64,000 nt of DNA, taken from positions 1 through 64,000 of the forward strand of contig CAVTIX010000025.1 of NCBI GenBank assembly GCA_963734725.1, given 5' to 3'. Under the pieces are notes generated by a model, which worked only from the letters and a program-made list of their open reading frames with translations, did no database searches and was not told the origin of the DNA. A program made the translations under genes and the position numbers. Origin of the DNA: DASXKD01 sp963734725 (lineage in GTDB: Bacteria > Actinomycetota > Actinomycetes > Streptosporangiales > Streptosporangiaceae). Below are positions 1 to 8,057 of the stretch, in pieces. Each line of letters begins with the position of its first letter. Position 1 is the stretch's first letter.

Positions 1-170
1 AGCGGACGCGCTCTATGCCGCCGAGAACGCGATGTCTTGGTGTTGCCGACGCAGTCTGAGAGGGTGTGAGCATCCAGGCCTGAGCCGGTCCGCTGGGCAA
101 ACGGTCATTGTCGCGCCGTGCCAGGGCGCGGCGCATCGGTTCTGAGGATCGCAGCAGTGGTGGCCTTGGG

Positions 171-495
171 TCAGCGCCCGCTGGCCGCGTGGTACTGCTC
201 CAGCACGTCGGCCGGGATGCGCCCGCGCTCACTGACCGCCAAGCCATGCTGCTTCGCCCAGGCGCGGATATCACCGCTGCGCTGCCGGTTGGCGGCGTGC
301 GCCGCCCCGGCCAGGCGCGCCCGCCCGGCCCGGCGGGCGTGCTCAAGATAGGACGCGATCTGCTTGTGGAACGCGGCGGCGTTTGGCGTTCAGGTCGATC
401 TCATAGTCGGTGCCCTCGAAGGCGAACCGCACGGTCTGTTCCGCTGGACCGCCGGTCAGATCGTCTTCGAGGACCACGGTTACCTTCTGGGCCAT
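171..495 (-). pseudogene. lsr2: Lsr2-type nucleoid protein, frameshifted
   Basis: Lsr2 is the actinobacterial H-NS-like protein that silences AT-rich and foreign DNA. The ATG at 495 (RBS-like GGTAGAGATGG) opens MAQKVTVVLEDDLTGG, the usual Lsr2 N-terminal dimerisation region, through YEIDLNA. At about 383-387 the lysine codon is reduced to one base (net loss of two), so the original frame runs into nonsense. The remaining two thirds continue in another frame: NAAAFHKQIASYLEHARRAG, then the AT-hook-like DNA-binding domain NRQRSGDIRAWAKQHG, ending VLEQYHAASGR and TGA at 171. Restored length would be about 108 residues, normal for the family. Identity is secure; whether the shift is real or an assembly error is not known. 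Confidence 0.85.
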
Positions 496-910
496 CTCTA
501 CCGTCCCGACTTCAATAGGCGCCTGCACCATACCCCCTGGCCAGAGTCCTCTGCCCATGACCAACGCCGCCGATCAGGTTGTGGGCCCTCGAAGCTCCAT
601 CATGCAGACAGACAGAACTTTTCCGGCGTGGCGTCTTCGTCATCCCGCTACGCGCAGTGACTCACGCCGATCGGCGCCGGCGCGCAAGTAGCCGCCGATC
701 TGGTCGGCTGGCCGCTACTCAGCGATCGCTGGGCGGGCATGCAGATCTGGTCGCTCTGCGTGCTGACGCACGCGGATGTTGGGGCAAGCCCTGATGCCGT
801 TTATTAAAGGCGTTGCGCTGGCCGGGGCATGCGGGTATCCGCGCTCTGGGGTCGCATGTCCGGCCTGGCCCGCGAACTGGTAACAGCGGTCGAGGCGGTC
901 CGCTGAGCGT
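496..910. other. Gene-free stretch
   Basis: About 415 bases between the lsr2 start and the end of the dihydrofolate-reductase-like remnant. Open frames exist but none has a recognisable protein, a convincing ribosome binding site or sustained codon bias. It should contain the lsr2 promoter. I see no clear -35/-10 pair and no repeat. Confidence 0.5.
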
Positions 911-1262
911 TCAGTCCGCCATTCGGCCGTATTCGGGCTTGCCGGCCCGCTCGTACCTTTGCACCGTGACACCGGTGGTGTCGGCCGTCGATCCGGCCGG
1001 TCGGAAAGGTGGTTGGCGCAGCCCTCGCGAAACAGGCGTTTGCCGGTGCCGAGCAGCACGGGGAAGGTCAGCAGCCGGTGCTCGTCGAGGAGGTCGTGCC
1101 GGGCGAGGGGGCTCACCAGGTCGCCGCTGCCGTGCACTGGCGGCTCGAGGCCGGGCCGCCGCTTCAGCTCGGCGACGGCCTTGGCGGCATCGCCCTGCGG
1201 CAGCCCCAAGCCCGGCCAGGCCACGCTGTACTCAATCGGTGATCGTAGTCGGCAGATGGCGT
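911..1262 (-). pseudogene. Dihydrofolate reductase/RibD-C family protein, truncated and frameshifted
   Basis: This is the C-terminal half of a RibD-C/dihydrofolate-reductase-fold oxidoreductase, a family of small NADPH-binding proteins common in actinobacteria. The visible part has GDAAKAVAELKRRPGLE, then HGSGDLV (nucleotide-binding loop), then LLTFPVLLGTGKRLF, the family's most recognisable motif. After KRLFREG the reading shifts frame. The expected tail TGVTVQRYERAGKPEYG appears in a second frame and ends at TGA 911. The first half of the protein is absent upstream of 1262. Two lesions (5' loss plus internal shift) make it a probable pseudogene. Confidence 0.65.
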
Positions 1263-1509
1263 CACGCTGAGTGATGGAGACAGCTTAGGGAGAACGCGCC
1301 GACCCGCCTGGCTGGTCGCCGACGGCTCCCTGGGAGGCGCGCCGGCGACGAGTGCAGATCGGGGGTTCTGTGCCGGGTTGCTGCCGGGGGCGCCGGGTAG
1401 CCGGCCGGGCGCGATCGTGCCAGGGGCTGCCTATCGCGGGCGCCCGGCGATCTTGGGGGACGCCCTGGCCGCCGGCTCCTCTTGGCTCGGTCGCCGTCTT
1501 CTGATCTGC

Positions 1510-1965
1510 TCAGCCCCCGGGGGCGCCAGCGGGCGGCGTGAGCCGGCCAACGACCGCGCCGGAGTCCGCGGCCAGCGCGTCGCCGTGCCGGTGCACGACT
1601 TTCCATTCGCCGTCCTCGCGCCGGAAGATCGTCGTCGCGCGCAGCACGTACGGGCGGGGCTCGGCGCCGTTGATCGAGGCCGTCGTGTGCTCCAGCGCGA
1701 CGGTGTACGCCAGATCGCCACGGGCTTCGGCGGCGACGATCTGGTTCTGGTAGGACAGGCAGTTCGAGAACTGTTTCCCCAGCGCGTCGAAGATCGTCCC
1801 GATCTCGGCCCACCCGCGCGCGGACATCGCCGCGCCGAACAGCGTCAGCGGCTCGGCGCGGGACCACATCGCGATGCGGGGGCCGGAATCGCCGTTGTGC
1901 AGCGCGGTCTCCGCCTCGGTGACCTGTGGGCTCATCGTCGCCAGGAACTGCTCGGTCTCCGTCAT
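1510..1965 (-). CDS. SnoaL/NTF2-like fold protein
   Basis: A 151-residue soluble protein of the SnoaL-like/NTF2-like cone-fold superfamily. Members are small ligand-binding proteins or enzymes acting on hydrophobic compounds. The sequence shows the usual long first helix, an aromatic core (AMWSRAEPLTLFGA, SARGWAEIGTIF) and the terminal strands YVLRATTIFRREDGEWKVVH, which match the DUF4440/SnoaL_3 pattern (arginine-rich strand, DG turn, W-K-V-V-H). ATG at 1965. It is transcribed away from the TetR-type gene at 2042, with an inverted repeat between them, so it is probably that regulator's target. Substrate unknown. Confidence 0.8.
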   Translation of the reverse strand: MTETEQFLATMSPQVTEAETALHNGDSGPRIAMWSRAEPLTLFGAAMSARGWAEIGTIFDALGKQFSNCLSYQNQIVAAEARGDLAYTVALEHTTASINGAEPRPYVLRATTIFRREDGEWKVVHRHGDALAADSGAVVGRLTPPAGAPGG

Positions 1966-1993
1966 CGGTCCACCCCCGGCCGGTTAAGTAGAT

Positions 1994-2014
1994 AAATAGA
2001 TAAGCCATCTATTT
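1994..2014. promoter_or_regulatory. Inverted repeat, likely TetR operator
   Basis: AAATAGAT-N5-ATCTATTT is a perfect inverted repeat with 8-base arms, in an AT-rich 75-bp gap between the divergent SnoaL-like and TetR-type genes. Further half-sites (GTAGAT upstream, AATAGATCT downstream) surround it. Position and symmetry fit an autoregulated TetR operator controlling both directions. Function is inferred from layout. Confidence 0.6.
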
Positions 2015-2041
2015 GAATAGATCTGCAGTATCATACGGGTC

Positions 2042-2664
2042 ATGGCCACTGTCAAGCGGCGCACCTACCGGTCGACGATCCGGCGCGGCGACGCCCCGCG
2101 GCTGATCTGCGCGGCAGCGCACCGGCTGTTCTGCACGCAGGGCTACCTCGCGACCTCCATCGACGAGATCGCAGCGAAGCCGGCGTTGCCCGCCCCACGG
2201 TCTTCACCGCCGTCGGGCCCAAGCCGGCGATCCTCAAGGCTGTGGTCGATCAGGCGATGGCCGGGGACGATGCACCGGTGCCGGTCGCCGGCCGGCCATG
2301 GTTCACCGAGGCGCTCGACGAACCTGATCCGGTGCGCTCGGTGCAGTTGCACGCACGCAACCTGTGCTGGATCCTGCAGCGCGCCGTTCCCCTGCTCCGC
2401 GCGCTCGAGATGGCCGCCGCGGTCGACCAAGACGCCGCCGCGCTGTGGGCGGATCTGCGGCGGCAGCGCCACGCCAGGACCGCCAGCGTCGCCGCGAACC
2501 TAGCGGCCAAGACCACGCTGCGCTGCGGGGAGCAGGTGCTCGCCGACATGCTGCTCGCCCTGCCGCCGGATGCCTACTACCGGCTGGTCTGCGAGGAAGG
2601 CTGGCCGGCCGAGACGTTCCAGCACTGGCTCGCGGACCTGCTCCAGCGCGTCTGCCTGCCGTGA
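2042..2664 (+). pseudogene. TetR/AcrR-type regulator, frameshifted
   Basis: The ATG at 2042 begins a basic leader and a TetR helix-turn-helix (APRLICAAAHRLFCTQGY, SIDEIAA). One base is missing at about 2178-2180. The second part of the HTH continues in the next frame as AGVARPTVFTAVGPKPAIL, followed by a normal ligand-binding domain that runs in that frame to TGA at 2664 (ends WLADLLQRVCLP). Reconstructed length is about 207 residues, right for TetR. The break falls inside the recognition helix region, so the protein as written could not bind DNA. The intact operator and divergent partner favour either a recent mutation or a sequencing error. Confidence 0.75.
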
Positions 2665-3252
2665 CGGCGGCGGCGCCCCAGCCCGCGGCGGTCAACGAGG
2701 CAACCTTCTCGCCCATCCGCCGGCACAGCTCCGGCGTGTGCCGTGCCAGCCTCCCCGGGACCTCACGACGCTACGGCCAAACCGCAACGCCTGCCCGCAG
2801 TCTCAATCAGGCGGGCAATCAGGACGGCGCATCCGGCGGTTTTCTTTAACTGCCGCTTCATCGGCGTACGCAGACCGTGTCTGTCGCCCCTCCCCGCCTG
2901 GGCATACCATCGGGTTCCTCCCGCCCGCGCCACGTCCTCTGAATAGGCACGCCGCGCATCTCGGGTTTGCCTGAAGGCGATCATGCTGCGAGACTGGGGT
3001 CGTCGTGCTGCTCCGGACCCCGGCAGATGATAAGAACTACCGGCCTGGGGGTCTGGTGAGTCCTGGAGACACGGACGTCGCCGCCGACACGCGGTCGCCT
3101 AACCGTCTGAGTGCCATTCCGGTACCGCGCGGCCGGCGCGATCCCCGTGGTCTGTTGCCGCGCCGTGGCGACCAGGGTCTTACGGCACTTCCTGTTGCTG
3201 GCCAGCCCGGCCACGGCGGCACGGCGAGCCTGCGGCGCCAGCCGGCCGCATC
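2665..3252. other. Gene-free stretch
   Basis: About 590 bases between the TetR-type gene and the small conserved gene at 3253. Open frames on both strands lack recognisable families and ribosome binding sites. It may hold old coding sequence too degraded to read, and must contain the promoter of the 3253 gene. No repeat was seen. Confidence 0.5.
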
Positions 3253-3486
3253 ATGAAGGGCCGGGTGGAAGGCGGCTATACCGGGGCGTTTGAACTCATC
3301 TGCTACGAGTGCGGCGATCACCCTGACCTGGATTACTCCGAGATCTCGCCCCGGCTTCAGCGGATCCGCGGGCCTTACACGATGGGGGCTGGCCTCGCTG
3401 CGTATGAGAACCACCTCGGGCTGACCCACCTGACAGCGTGGGCCGTCCGTCTCCCGAAGGGGCCGGAGCCCGGTCCTCCGGGGTAA
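3253..3486 (+). CDS. Small conserved-looking protein with CxxC, function unknown
   Basis: A 77-residue protein beginning MKGRVEGGYTGAFELICYEC. It has a CYEC pair (residues 17-20), the acidic segment GDHPDLDYSEI and the stretch PRLQRIRGPYTMGAGLAAYE. The style is that of short actinobacterial proteins, and I recall near-identical small proteins in related genomes, but I know no function. A single CxxC could be half of a metal site or redox-active. The last 15 codons lie inside a long inverted repeat (3438-3516), so translation end and transcript end are physically linked. No neighbour suggests a role. Confidence 0.65.
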   Translation: MKGRVEGGYTGAFELICYECGDHPDLDYSEISPRLQRIRGPYTMGAGLAAYENHLGLTHLTAWAVRLPKGPEPGPPG

Positions 3487-3516
3487 GGACCGGGCTCCGG
3501 GGGACGGACGGCCCAC
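3438..3516. repeat. Long imperfect inverted repeat over the end of the 3253 gene
   Basis: Outer arms GTGGGCCGTCCGTC (3438-3451) and GACGGACGGCCCAC (3503-3516) are perfect complements. Inside them GGAGCCCGGTCC (3465-3476) pairs with GGACCGGGCTCC (3487-3498) around a 10-base loop that contains the TAA stop. The RNA would fold into a two-storey hairpin spanning the last codons and stop of the upstream gene. There is no U-tract. It may act as a terminator or RNA-stability element together with the hairpin at 3558. Confidence 0.7.
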
Positions 3517-3557
3517 GGCGGCGGGCCCCGTCACGCTCCCGGGGGAAACCGGCCGCG

Positions 3558-3593
3558 TTAAACGGGACGGCGCACCTGCGCCGTCCCGTTTAA
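3558..3593. terminator. Perfect 17-bp hairpin, bidirectional terminator
   Basis: TTAAACGGGACGGCGCA, a two-base loop CC, then TGCGCCGTCCCGTTTAA: a perfect 17-bp stem. It lies between the convergent genes ending at 3486 (+) and 3646 (-). Position and symmetry fit a shared transcription terminator. The AT-rich stem ends give short A/U flanks on both strands. Confidence 0.75.
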
Positions 3594-3645
3594 CCCCCAG
3601 CCCGCCGTGCCGGGCACAGCCGGCGTGGCCCCCCGCGTTGGGGCG

Positions 3646-3921
3646 TCAGCCCTTGATTATGTTGTGGACCGGCGAGGCCTGCGGCTGGCCTGGGTCAGCC
3701 TCGAGGTCTTTCATGATCGGCAGCAGCGTCTTCCCGAATGCCTGGAACGACGCCTCAGATTCCCACACGTCGAACACCTGGATCAGGCCGTCCGCTTTCA
3801 TAGCCACGTGGTACAGCCGTCCGGGGGGCGACCCGGCGCCAGCCTCCTCGAGCCGCTTGATTGTGTCGTCGTACCGCGCTGGCGTAAACGAATTTGGCGT
3901 GAAGTACATACCGAGTGCCAT
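3646..3921 (-). CDS. Dimeric alpha/beta-barrel protein (antibiotic monooxygenase-like fold)
   Basis: A 91-residue protein starting MALGMYFTPNSFTPARYDD at ATG 3921, preceded by GAGGGG eleven bases upstream. The layout (strand, helix with YDDTIKRLEEAG, strand LYHVAMKADGLIQVFDVWES, helix EASFQAFGKTLLPIMKDL, final strand) is the one seen in small ferredoxin-like dimeric barrel proteins often annotated as hypothetical. No catalytic residues can be assigned. The open frame continues upstream to 4026, but the RBS and family start support 3921. It converges on the 3253 gene across a strong terminator. Confidence 0.75.
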   Translation of the reverse strand: MALGMYFTPNSFTPARYDDTIKRLEEAGAGSPPGRLYHVAMKADGLIQVFDVWESEASFQAFGKTLLPIMKDLEADPGQPQASPVHNIIKG

Positions 3922-4026
3922 GTCTATTATTCCCCTCAGCATCTCACGATTCTCGCCGCAGGCAACAGTGCCCGGGCCGGACCGTGGATTAGGGCAAATC
4001 CTAGCGGAATACTCCCCTAATTGCAA

Positions 4027-4810
4027 ACTAAGCGGGAATCTCCCCGCAACATTCTGGATGTGATATTGTTTGATAACCGGCTCTTATTTCCTGGTAGACA
4101 TGCGGATTTCCAGGTAGACATACCCGCAGAGCTTGCCAATTTCAGGCCAGAAACGGGCGAGGAGGCGGGGCCGCCTACGGTCAGCCGAACCGCCAGGTGA
4201 GTGCGTCCTGAGCTGGGCGGCGGCACTGGGCGCAGCCCCGAAGCTAGGGATTCGCCCGAACAGATGCGCGGATTGTCAGCGTCCGGGAGCAGGCTTGCCG
4301 CTGGGGCCGCAAGCCGCGGGCCTCCGCGTTCGCGCGGGCCCGGCGCGCCGCCGAGCTGATGCCGTGACTCGTGAGGGCGGCGTGGCGGCGACGCTGCTTC
4401 AGGTCACACGTGACGCCCCAGCTGAATAAAGCGAGGGGCAGGCCGTTGCCGTACGTCATCGAATCGCAGCCCGGGACTGACATTCGTGACTCCGCTGGCC
4501 AGAGCGGGCGAGATCGAACACCACGATCTGGCGCGGAAGGACGGGTGGTGGGCCGGTCGTGCACGCCAAACGATCACCTCCATATCAACCATGTGAGTGC
4601 GTCCATCGCGCGCACCTGCCCGCCGTTGCAGCGGCAGCCTGGGCTGGGTTGCGTCTTTTGCGGCGTCACGAAGTTCCCGTATTCTCTGCGATCCGACTGG
4701 GGTTGACCAGAAGACTGCCCGGCGTTTCCTGCGGTCCGCCGGACCCGTGCGCAAGGTTGGACTGATAGGGGGCATTGAATCGCCCCGGTGAGTCTGGAGA
4801 CTCTAATGTG
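4027..4810. other. Gene-poor stretch with a 20-bp tandem repeat
   Basis: About 780 bases without a supportable gene. At 4086-4125 two copies of a 20-bp unit (ATTTCCTGGTAGACATGCGG, then ATTTCCAGGTAGACATACCC) stand in tandem, in locally AT-rich DNA. They lie 165 bases upstream of the ATG at 3921 and could be regulator sites for that gene. The rest up to the IS element has only weak open frames. Confidence 0.5.
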
Positions 4811-5326
4811 CCCTGGGTTTCCCGGAGTCGAGATGCTGGACTATGGGCTCATGCTACGGGTTCGATCTTGCTGTGGCGCAGTTCGTATTCGATCGGGGTG
4901 AGCATGCCGAGCGCGGAGTGCCGTCGCTGGCGGTTGTAGAAGATCTCGAGATATTCGAAGATCGCGTTGGCCAGCTCCAGGCGTGTCCGCCACTTCCGCC
5001 GGTTGAGTAGCTCGGTCTGCATCCGGCCCCAGAACGACTCGATCATCGCGTTGTCAGTCGCCGATCGAGCCCATCGAGGGCAGCAGACCGGTGGCGCGGG
5101 CCCGGTCGGTGAACGCCCACGATGTGAATTGCACCCCCGTGATCGGAGTGGATCAGCAGCCCTGGCGATATCCAGGTCGTGCGCGACCTGCGCGACAGGC
5201 CTGCCCGCTTCGACAAGATCCAGAACCTTCCGCCGGAACTCGGCCGGGCAACGCCTGGGCACAATCGTCCTCCGAGGGCTGCTAGATGGTGATCATCCAG
5301 CAACCCGACTCCGGAGAACCAGGGGA
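4809..5326 (-). mobile_element. IS3-family element, internally deleted
   Basis: Imperfect terminal inverted repeats bound the element: CCCTGG-GTTTCCCGGAGTCG on the left (4811-4830) and, on the other strand, CCCTGGTTCTCCGGAGTCGG on the right (5305-5324), both continuing into ..TGCTGGA. Inside, one frame joins the OrfA helix-turn-helix start (MPRRCPAEFRRKVLDLVEAG, 5262 leftward) directly to the OrfB end. The tail (NAMIESFWGRMQTELLNRRK, then a conserved NRQRRHSALGMLTPIEYE) ends at TGA 4849. The DDE segment with HSDHG and the region FTDRARATGLLPSMGS is present but scattered over other frames, with more small indels. A normal IS3 is over 1.2 kb; this copy is about 0.5 kb and cannot encode transposase, so it is MITE-like. 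I could not identify a target-site duplication. Confidence 0.8.
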
Positions 5327-5627
5327 ACATCACCAGGCGGTGGGTTGGTTGAGGTAGAGGCCGCAGGGCGCAGTCGAGGGCTTCTTCGGGGCTGCCGGCG
5401 GGCAGGCCGCTGGGCAGGACGTTGTCTTGGTATCCGTCGCGGCTGGCTAGGTAGATGGCGAAGCCCCAGATGCTGGCTGAGCCGCCGTAGCGCTGTCGGC
5501 ATAGCGGGATCGTGACGCCGTTGGGTAGCTGGCCGTCGGTGTAGGCGAACACGCCGGGGTAGCGCACGGTGACGCCGGCCAGGGCCGGCCAGTGCTGCTG
5601 GGCGTGGGCTGTCAGGCGTTGGCGCAA
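5326..5627 (-). pseudogene. Conserved protein of unknown function, cut by the IS3 element
   Basis: The frame reads LRQRLTAHAQQHWP, VTVRYPGVFAYTDG, IPLCRQRYGGSASIWGFAIY, DGYQDNVLPSGLPAGSPEEA, ALRPLPQPTHRL, then runs into the right terminal repeat of the IS3 remnant at about 5326. I recall such proteins as hypothetical in actinobacteria and know no function. The start is uncertain: a TTG at 5627 is possible, but the frame is open further upstream. The natural C-terminus lies beyond the IS insertion or has been lost. Confidence 0.6.
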
Positions 5628-5736
5628 GCTGACCTTGGTGGACTCAGGCGGCGGCTTGGGCGCAGTTTCCGATAACGCCCTACCCGGCCGGCATGTCGCT
5701 GCCGTGCGCGGGCACGGCGTCTGGCAGAACAGGCCG

Positions 5737-6110
5737 GTGCCTGTTTCGACCCCTTACCAGATTGTGTTGTGTGCCGGGGAGCGCGCCGCGTTGGCGGCGC
5801 TGGGCCGACCTACCGCCCAGGCGCGCATGGTGCTGCGGGCGAAGATCGAGCTCGCCGCCGCGGATGGGTCAGCACGCGGGGATTGCCCGAGACCTGGGCG
5901 TGTGCCCTGACACGGTGCGCAAGTGGCGCGCCCGCTACCTGCGGGCAGGGCTGGCCGGCTGGCTGACGCGCGCCGCCCGGGCCGGCCGCGCGGGTTCACG
6001 CCGGTGCAGCGTGCCCAGGTCACCGCGCTGGCCTGTGAACTGCCTGCCACCGGGGGTATGCCGTTGCCCGTTCGATCCACCGCGGCGCACACTCCCGCCG
6101 ATCTGCACGG
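5737..6110 (+). pseudogene. IS630-type transposase, N-terminal remnant in three frames
   Basis: Three consecutive blocks match the N-terminal DNA-binding half of IS630-type transposases. They are GERAALAALGRPTAQARMVL (from GTG 5737), then HAGIARDLGVCPDTVRKWRA (the helix-turn-helix, after a shift at about 5868), then FTPVQRAQVTALACELPATG (after a shift near 5960). The DDE catalytic half is missing; recognisable sequence stops at about 6110, next to the cold-shock gene. It is a dead fragment, showing that this interval has received more than one insertion sequence. Confidence 0.7.
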
Positions 6111-6137
6111 ACGGTGGGTGCGTGTGCGGGCTATACG

Positions 6138-6341
6138 TCAGACAGGGCGGACGTTTTCCGCCTGCGGTCCTTTTTGTCCCTGGGTCGTGTCGAATTCGAC
6201 CTTCTGGTTCTCATCCAACGACCTGTAGCCGGAGCTCGCGATCGCGGAGAAGTGGACGAACACGTCCGCCGTCCCGTCGTCGGGGGCGATAAAACCATAG
6301 CCCTTATCGGCGTTGAACCATTTCACTGTGCCTGTTGCCAT
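6138..6341 (-). CDS. cspA: Cold-shock protein
   Basis: A 67-residue single cold-shock domain, an RNA/ssDNA-binding OB fold that acts as RNA chaperone in the cytoplasm. It starts MATGTVKWFNADKGYGFIAP at ATG 6341 with GAAGGAC upstream. RNP1 (KGYGFIAP, residues 13-20) and RNP2 (VFVHFSAI) are both present. It ends GPQAENVRPV. Length and motifs are complete. The leader before the ATG is free of genes, as is common for csp genes with long 5' UTRs. It is one of few intact genes in the first 7 kb. Confidence 0.95.
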   Translation of the reverse strand: MATGTVKWFNADKGYGFIAPDDGTADVFVHFSAIASSGYRSLDENQKVEFDTTQGQKGPQAENVRPV

Positions 6342-6458
6342 CTGTTCAAGTCCTTCATTCTGCCATGCCACGGCGACCTCGCCGCGCCGACGGAGAGCCT
6401 ATCGTGCCTGGCCCCGGAACCGAACCCTGCCCCCGGTCATGGTCTTCCGCGGCACCAG

Positions 6459-6512
6459 CCGCTGCCCCCGCCCGGCCGGGTCATGCTTCTCATGGCCCAG
6501 GTGGCCGGTCAT
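6459..6512 (-). pseudogene. IS256-type transposase fragment
   Basis: A short open segment reads MTGHLGHEKHDPAGRG on the minus strand from ATG 6512. IS256/Mutator transposases carry a near-identical block (MT-HLGY-KHDPAGR-SGN) near residue 50. Nothing further of the transposase is readable on either side. The match is strong but only 16 residues long, so I treat it as a likely remnant rather than a gene. Confidence 0.4.
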
Positions 6513-7315
6513 CGCCTCAGCCGACCACACGTTCCCCCGGTGAACGAGCGCAGGAACGAACGCAGCGTGGACGGCGCCTCCGGAATCTCCGGGGCGGTTC
6601 AGTATCGGCGAAGACGTTGGTCTGGCGCCACCATCCGTGAAACACCATGTGCGGCCGACACGAAGAGCCGCCCTCAAGCCGGCCGTGCCCGATACGTGCC
6701 CGGGCAGGACTCCTGCGAACACGTTTGCACTGGTCAGGCGCGTACACAGCAACCCTCTCCGGAGCCGTGAGCGCAGGTTCGAATCCAGCCGGGCTTTCGA
6801 CATCCCCGGAACGTCATAGCTGCCCGCCCGCTAGCCCGGCTGCCACGCCGGTGACATCAGCTGACTGTCCTGCATGTCTTGAGAGACCCTGTCCTCAATG
6901 TCCTGAGGCTGGACACTGCCGGGGGGACACTGCCGGGGGCAGCTGCCTCCTGTATCGCTGGCGCACCGCCGGGGAGGTACCGAGCGCGGACTTATTAGAG
7001 GCAAAGCTACCGGCCTCTGATGCGGCGGGGCGTTCCGGCACGGAGGGGTCGAGTGAGACGAGCGCAGTCAGAAAAGCCATATGTCCCCGGCGGGGGCGTC
7101 GCGCGAACGCGAAAATCGGGACCGGTGCGGGCGGGGTGCCGGGTTGAGGTCGCTGCCGCCTGGTGGTGCTGCTGGCGGATTCCGCTGAGGGCGGGTGCGC
7201 GGGAGACTGGGGCGGGCTGCCCGTTCTTGATGCCGGCTCCTTCCCTGGCATCGGAGTCCGTTGAAAACCAAAGGTGAGATTTACCGGTCAGCGGAAGGCC
7301 AGCGGCCGTGCGTGA
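6513..7315. other. Gene-free stretch with a tRNA T-arm-like motif
   Basis: About 800 bases with no supportable gene. At 6776-6786 the sequence GGTTCGAATCC, followed by AGCCGGGC, looks like a T-loop and 3' acceptor of a tRNA. The T stem would have one mismatch, and no matching D-arm or anticodon arm could be built upstream, so I do not call a tRNA. The motif may be a tRNA 3'-end remnant or an old integrase attachment site; the neighbouring IS fragments are consistent with that. Confidence 0.4.
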
Positions 7316-8044
7316 TCATGACGTTGCCCCCTGCTGGTGCAGGTACTTGATACTGCCGAGGACGTGATCCTGGATTACGGCCGCTACCTCTTCCTCGTTC
7401 CTCCGCTTGAGTGCCTTGACGAGCTGCGCGTGCTGCCGAACGGATTCTCTGTGCGGCCGGCCGGCTTGGGGTCCGCGAGGAAACGACCGCCACAGCAGCC
7501 GCAGGAGGAGAAGCAGCATCGGCGAGCGTACGCACTCGTAGATCCGGAAGTGAAACTGCCGGTTGAGCTCCGCCAGGCGGCCGTCATCCGGGTGGCAGTC
7601 GGCGACTTGCCGGTAGAGGTCTTCGATCTCCGTGAGGTCGTCGTTGGTCATCTTTGACACGGCGAGGGTGCCGGCCAGCACTTCCAGCGCGGCCAGGATC
7701 CGGTAGTTCTCCTCCATTTCCTCCGACTCGGTGCGCGCGACCGTGGCTCCACGGTGCACGTCGGTGACCACGAGGCCCTCCGACTCGAGGCGCCGGAGCG
7801 CTTCCCGCACGGGCGTGTAGCTCACGTCGAACTGTTCGGCGAGGTCGCGCTGGCGAAGCGGCGTGCCGGGGGGTAGCCGCCGGTCGGTGATGAGTTCTCT
7901 GAGCGCGTCAGTGACCAGGTCGCTTTTGCTGACATATGTGCCCCGTGCGCGCAGTGCTGGCCGCCGGGTCGTGCTGGGGGACTGGCCGTCGGTTTCGCCC
8001 TGTGGGCGGGAGGTAGCGTCTGCCCGGTCGCGAGTCTTGCTCAT
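7316..8044 (-). CDS. GntR-family (FCD) transcriptional regulator
   Basis: A 242-residue regulator. Residues 40-100 form the winged helix (SDLVTDALRELITDR, LRQRDLAEQFDVSYTPVREA, LESEGLV). Residues 110-235 form the helical FCD effector domain, with candidate metal ligands N161/H165, H205 and H227. FCD regulators usually respond to small acids or amino-acid-like metabolites. ATG at 8044 follows the livF-type gene by 13 bases, so it is the last gene of the transporter operon. By analogy it probably represses the operon promoter near 14000 and senses the imported compound or a product. The low-complexity N-terminal 35 residues are probably disordered. Confidence 0.9.
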   Translation of the reverse strand: MSKTRDRADATSRPQGETDGQSPSTTRRPALRARGTYVSKSDLVTDALRELITDRRLPPGTPLRQRDLAEQFDVSYTPVREALRRLESEGLVVTDVHRGATVARTESEEMEENYRILAALEVLAGTLAVSKMTNDDLTEIEDLYRQVADCHPDDGRLAELNRQFHFRIYECVRSPMLLLLLRLLWRSFPRGPQAGRPHRESVRQHAQLVKALKRRNEEEVAAVIQDHVLGSIKYLHQQGATS

Positions 8045-8057
8045 AGCTGTGCGGACC

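Noticed and set aside
4404..4775. A 123-codon minus-strand frame
   Set aside because: No recognisable family, no RBS, mixed codon bias; left inside the gene-poor stretch.
6676..6793. Possible complete tRNA ending at the GGTTCGAATCC motif
   Set aside because: No D-arm or anticodon arm could be matched at the right spacing, and the T stem has a mismatch. Only the motif is reported.
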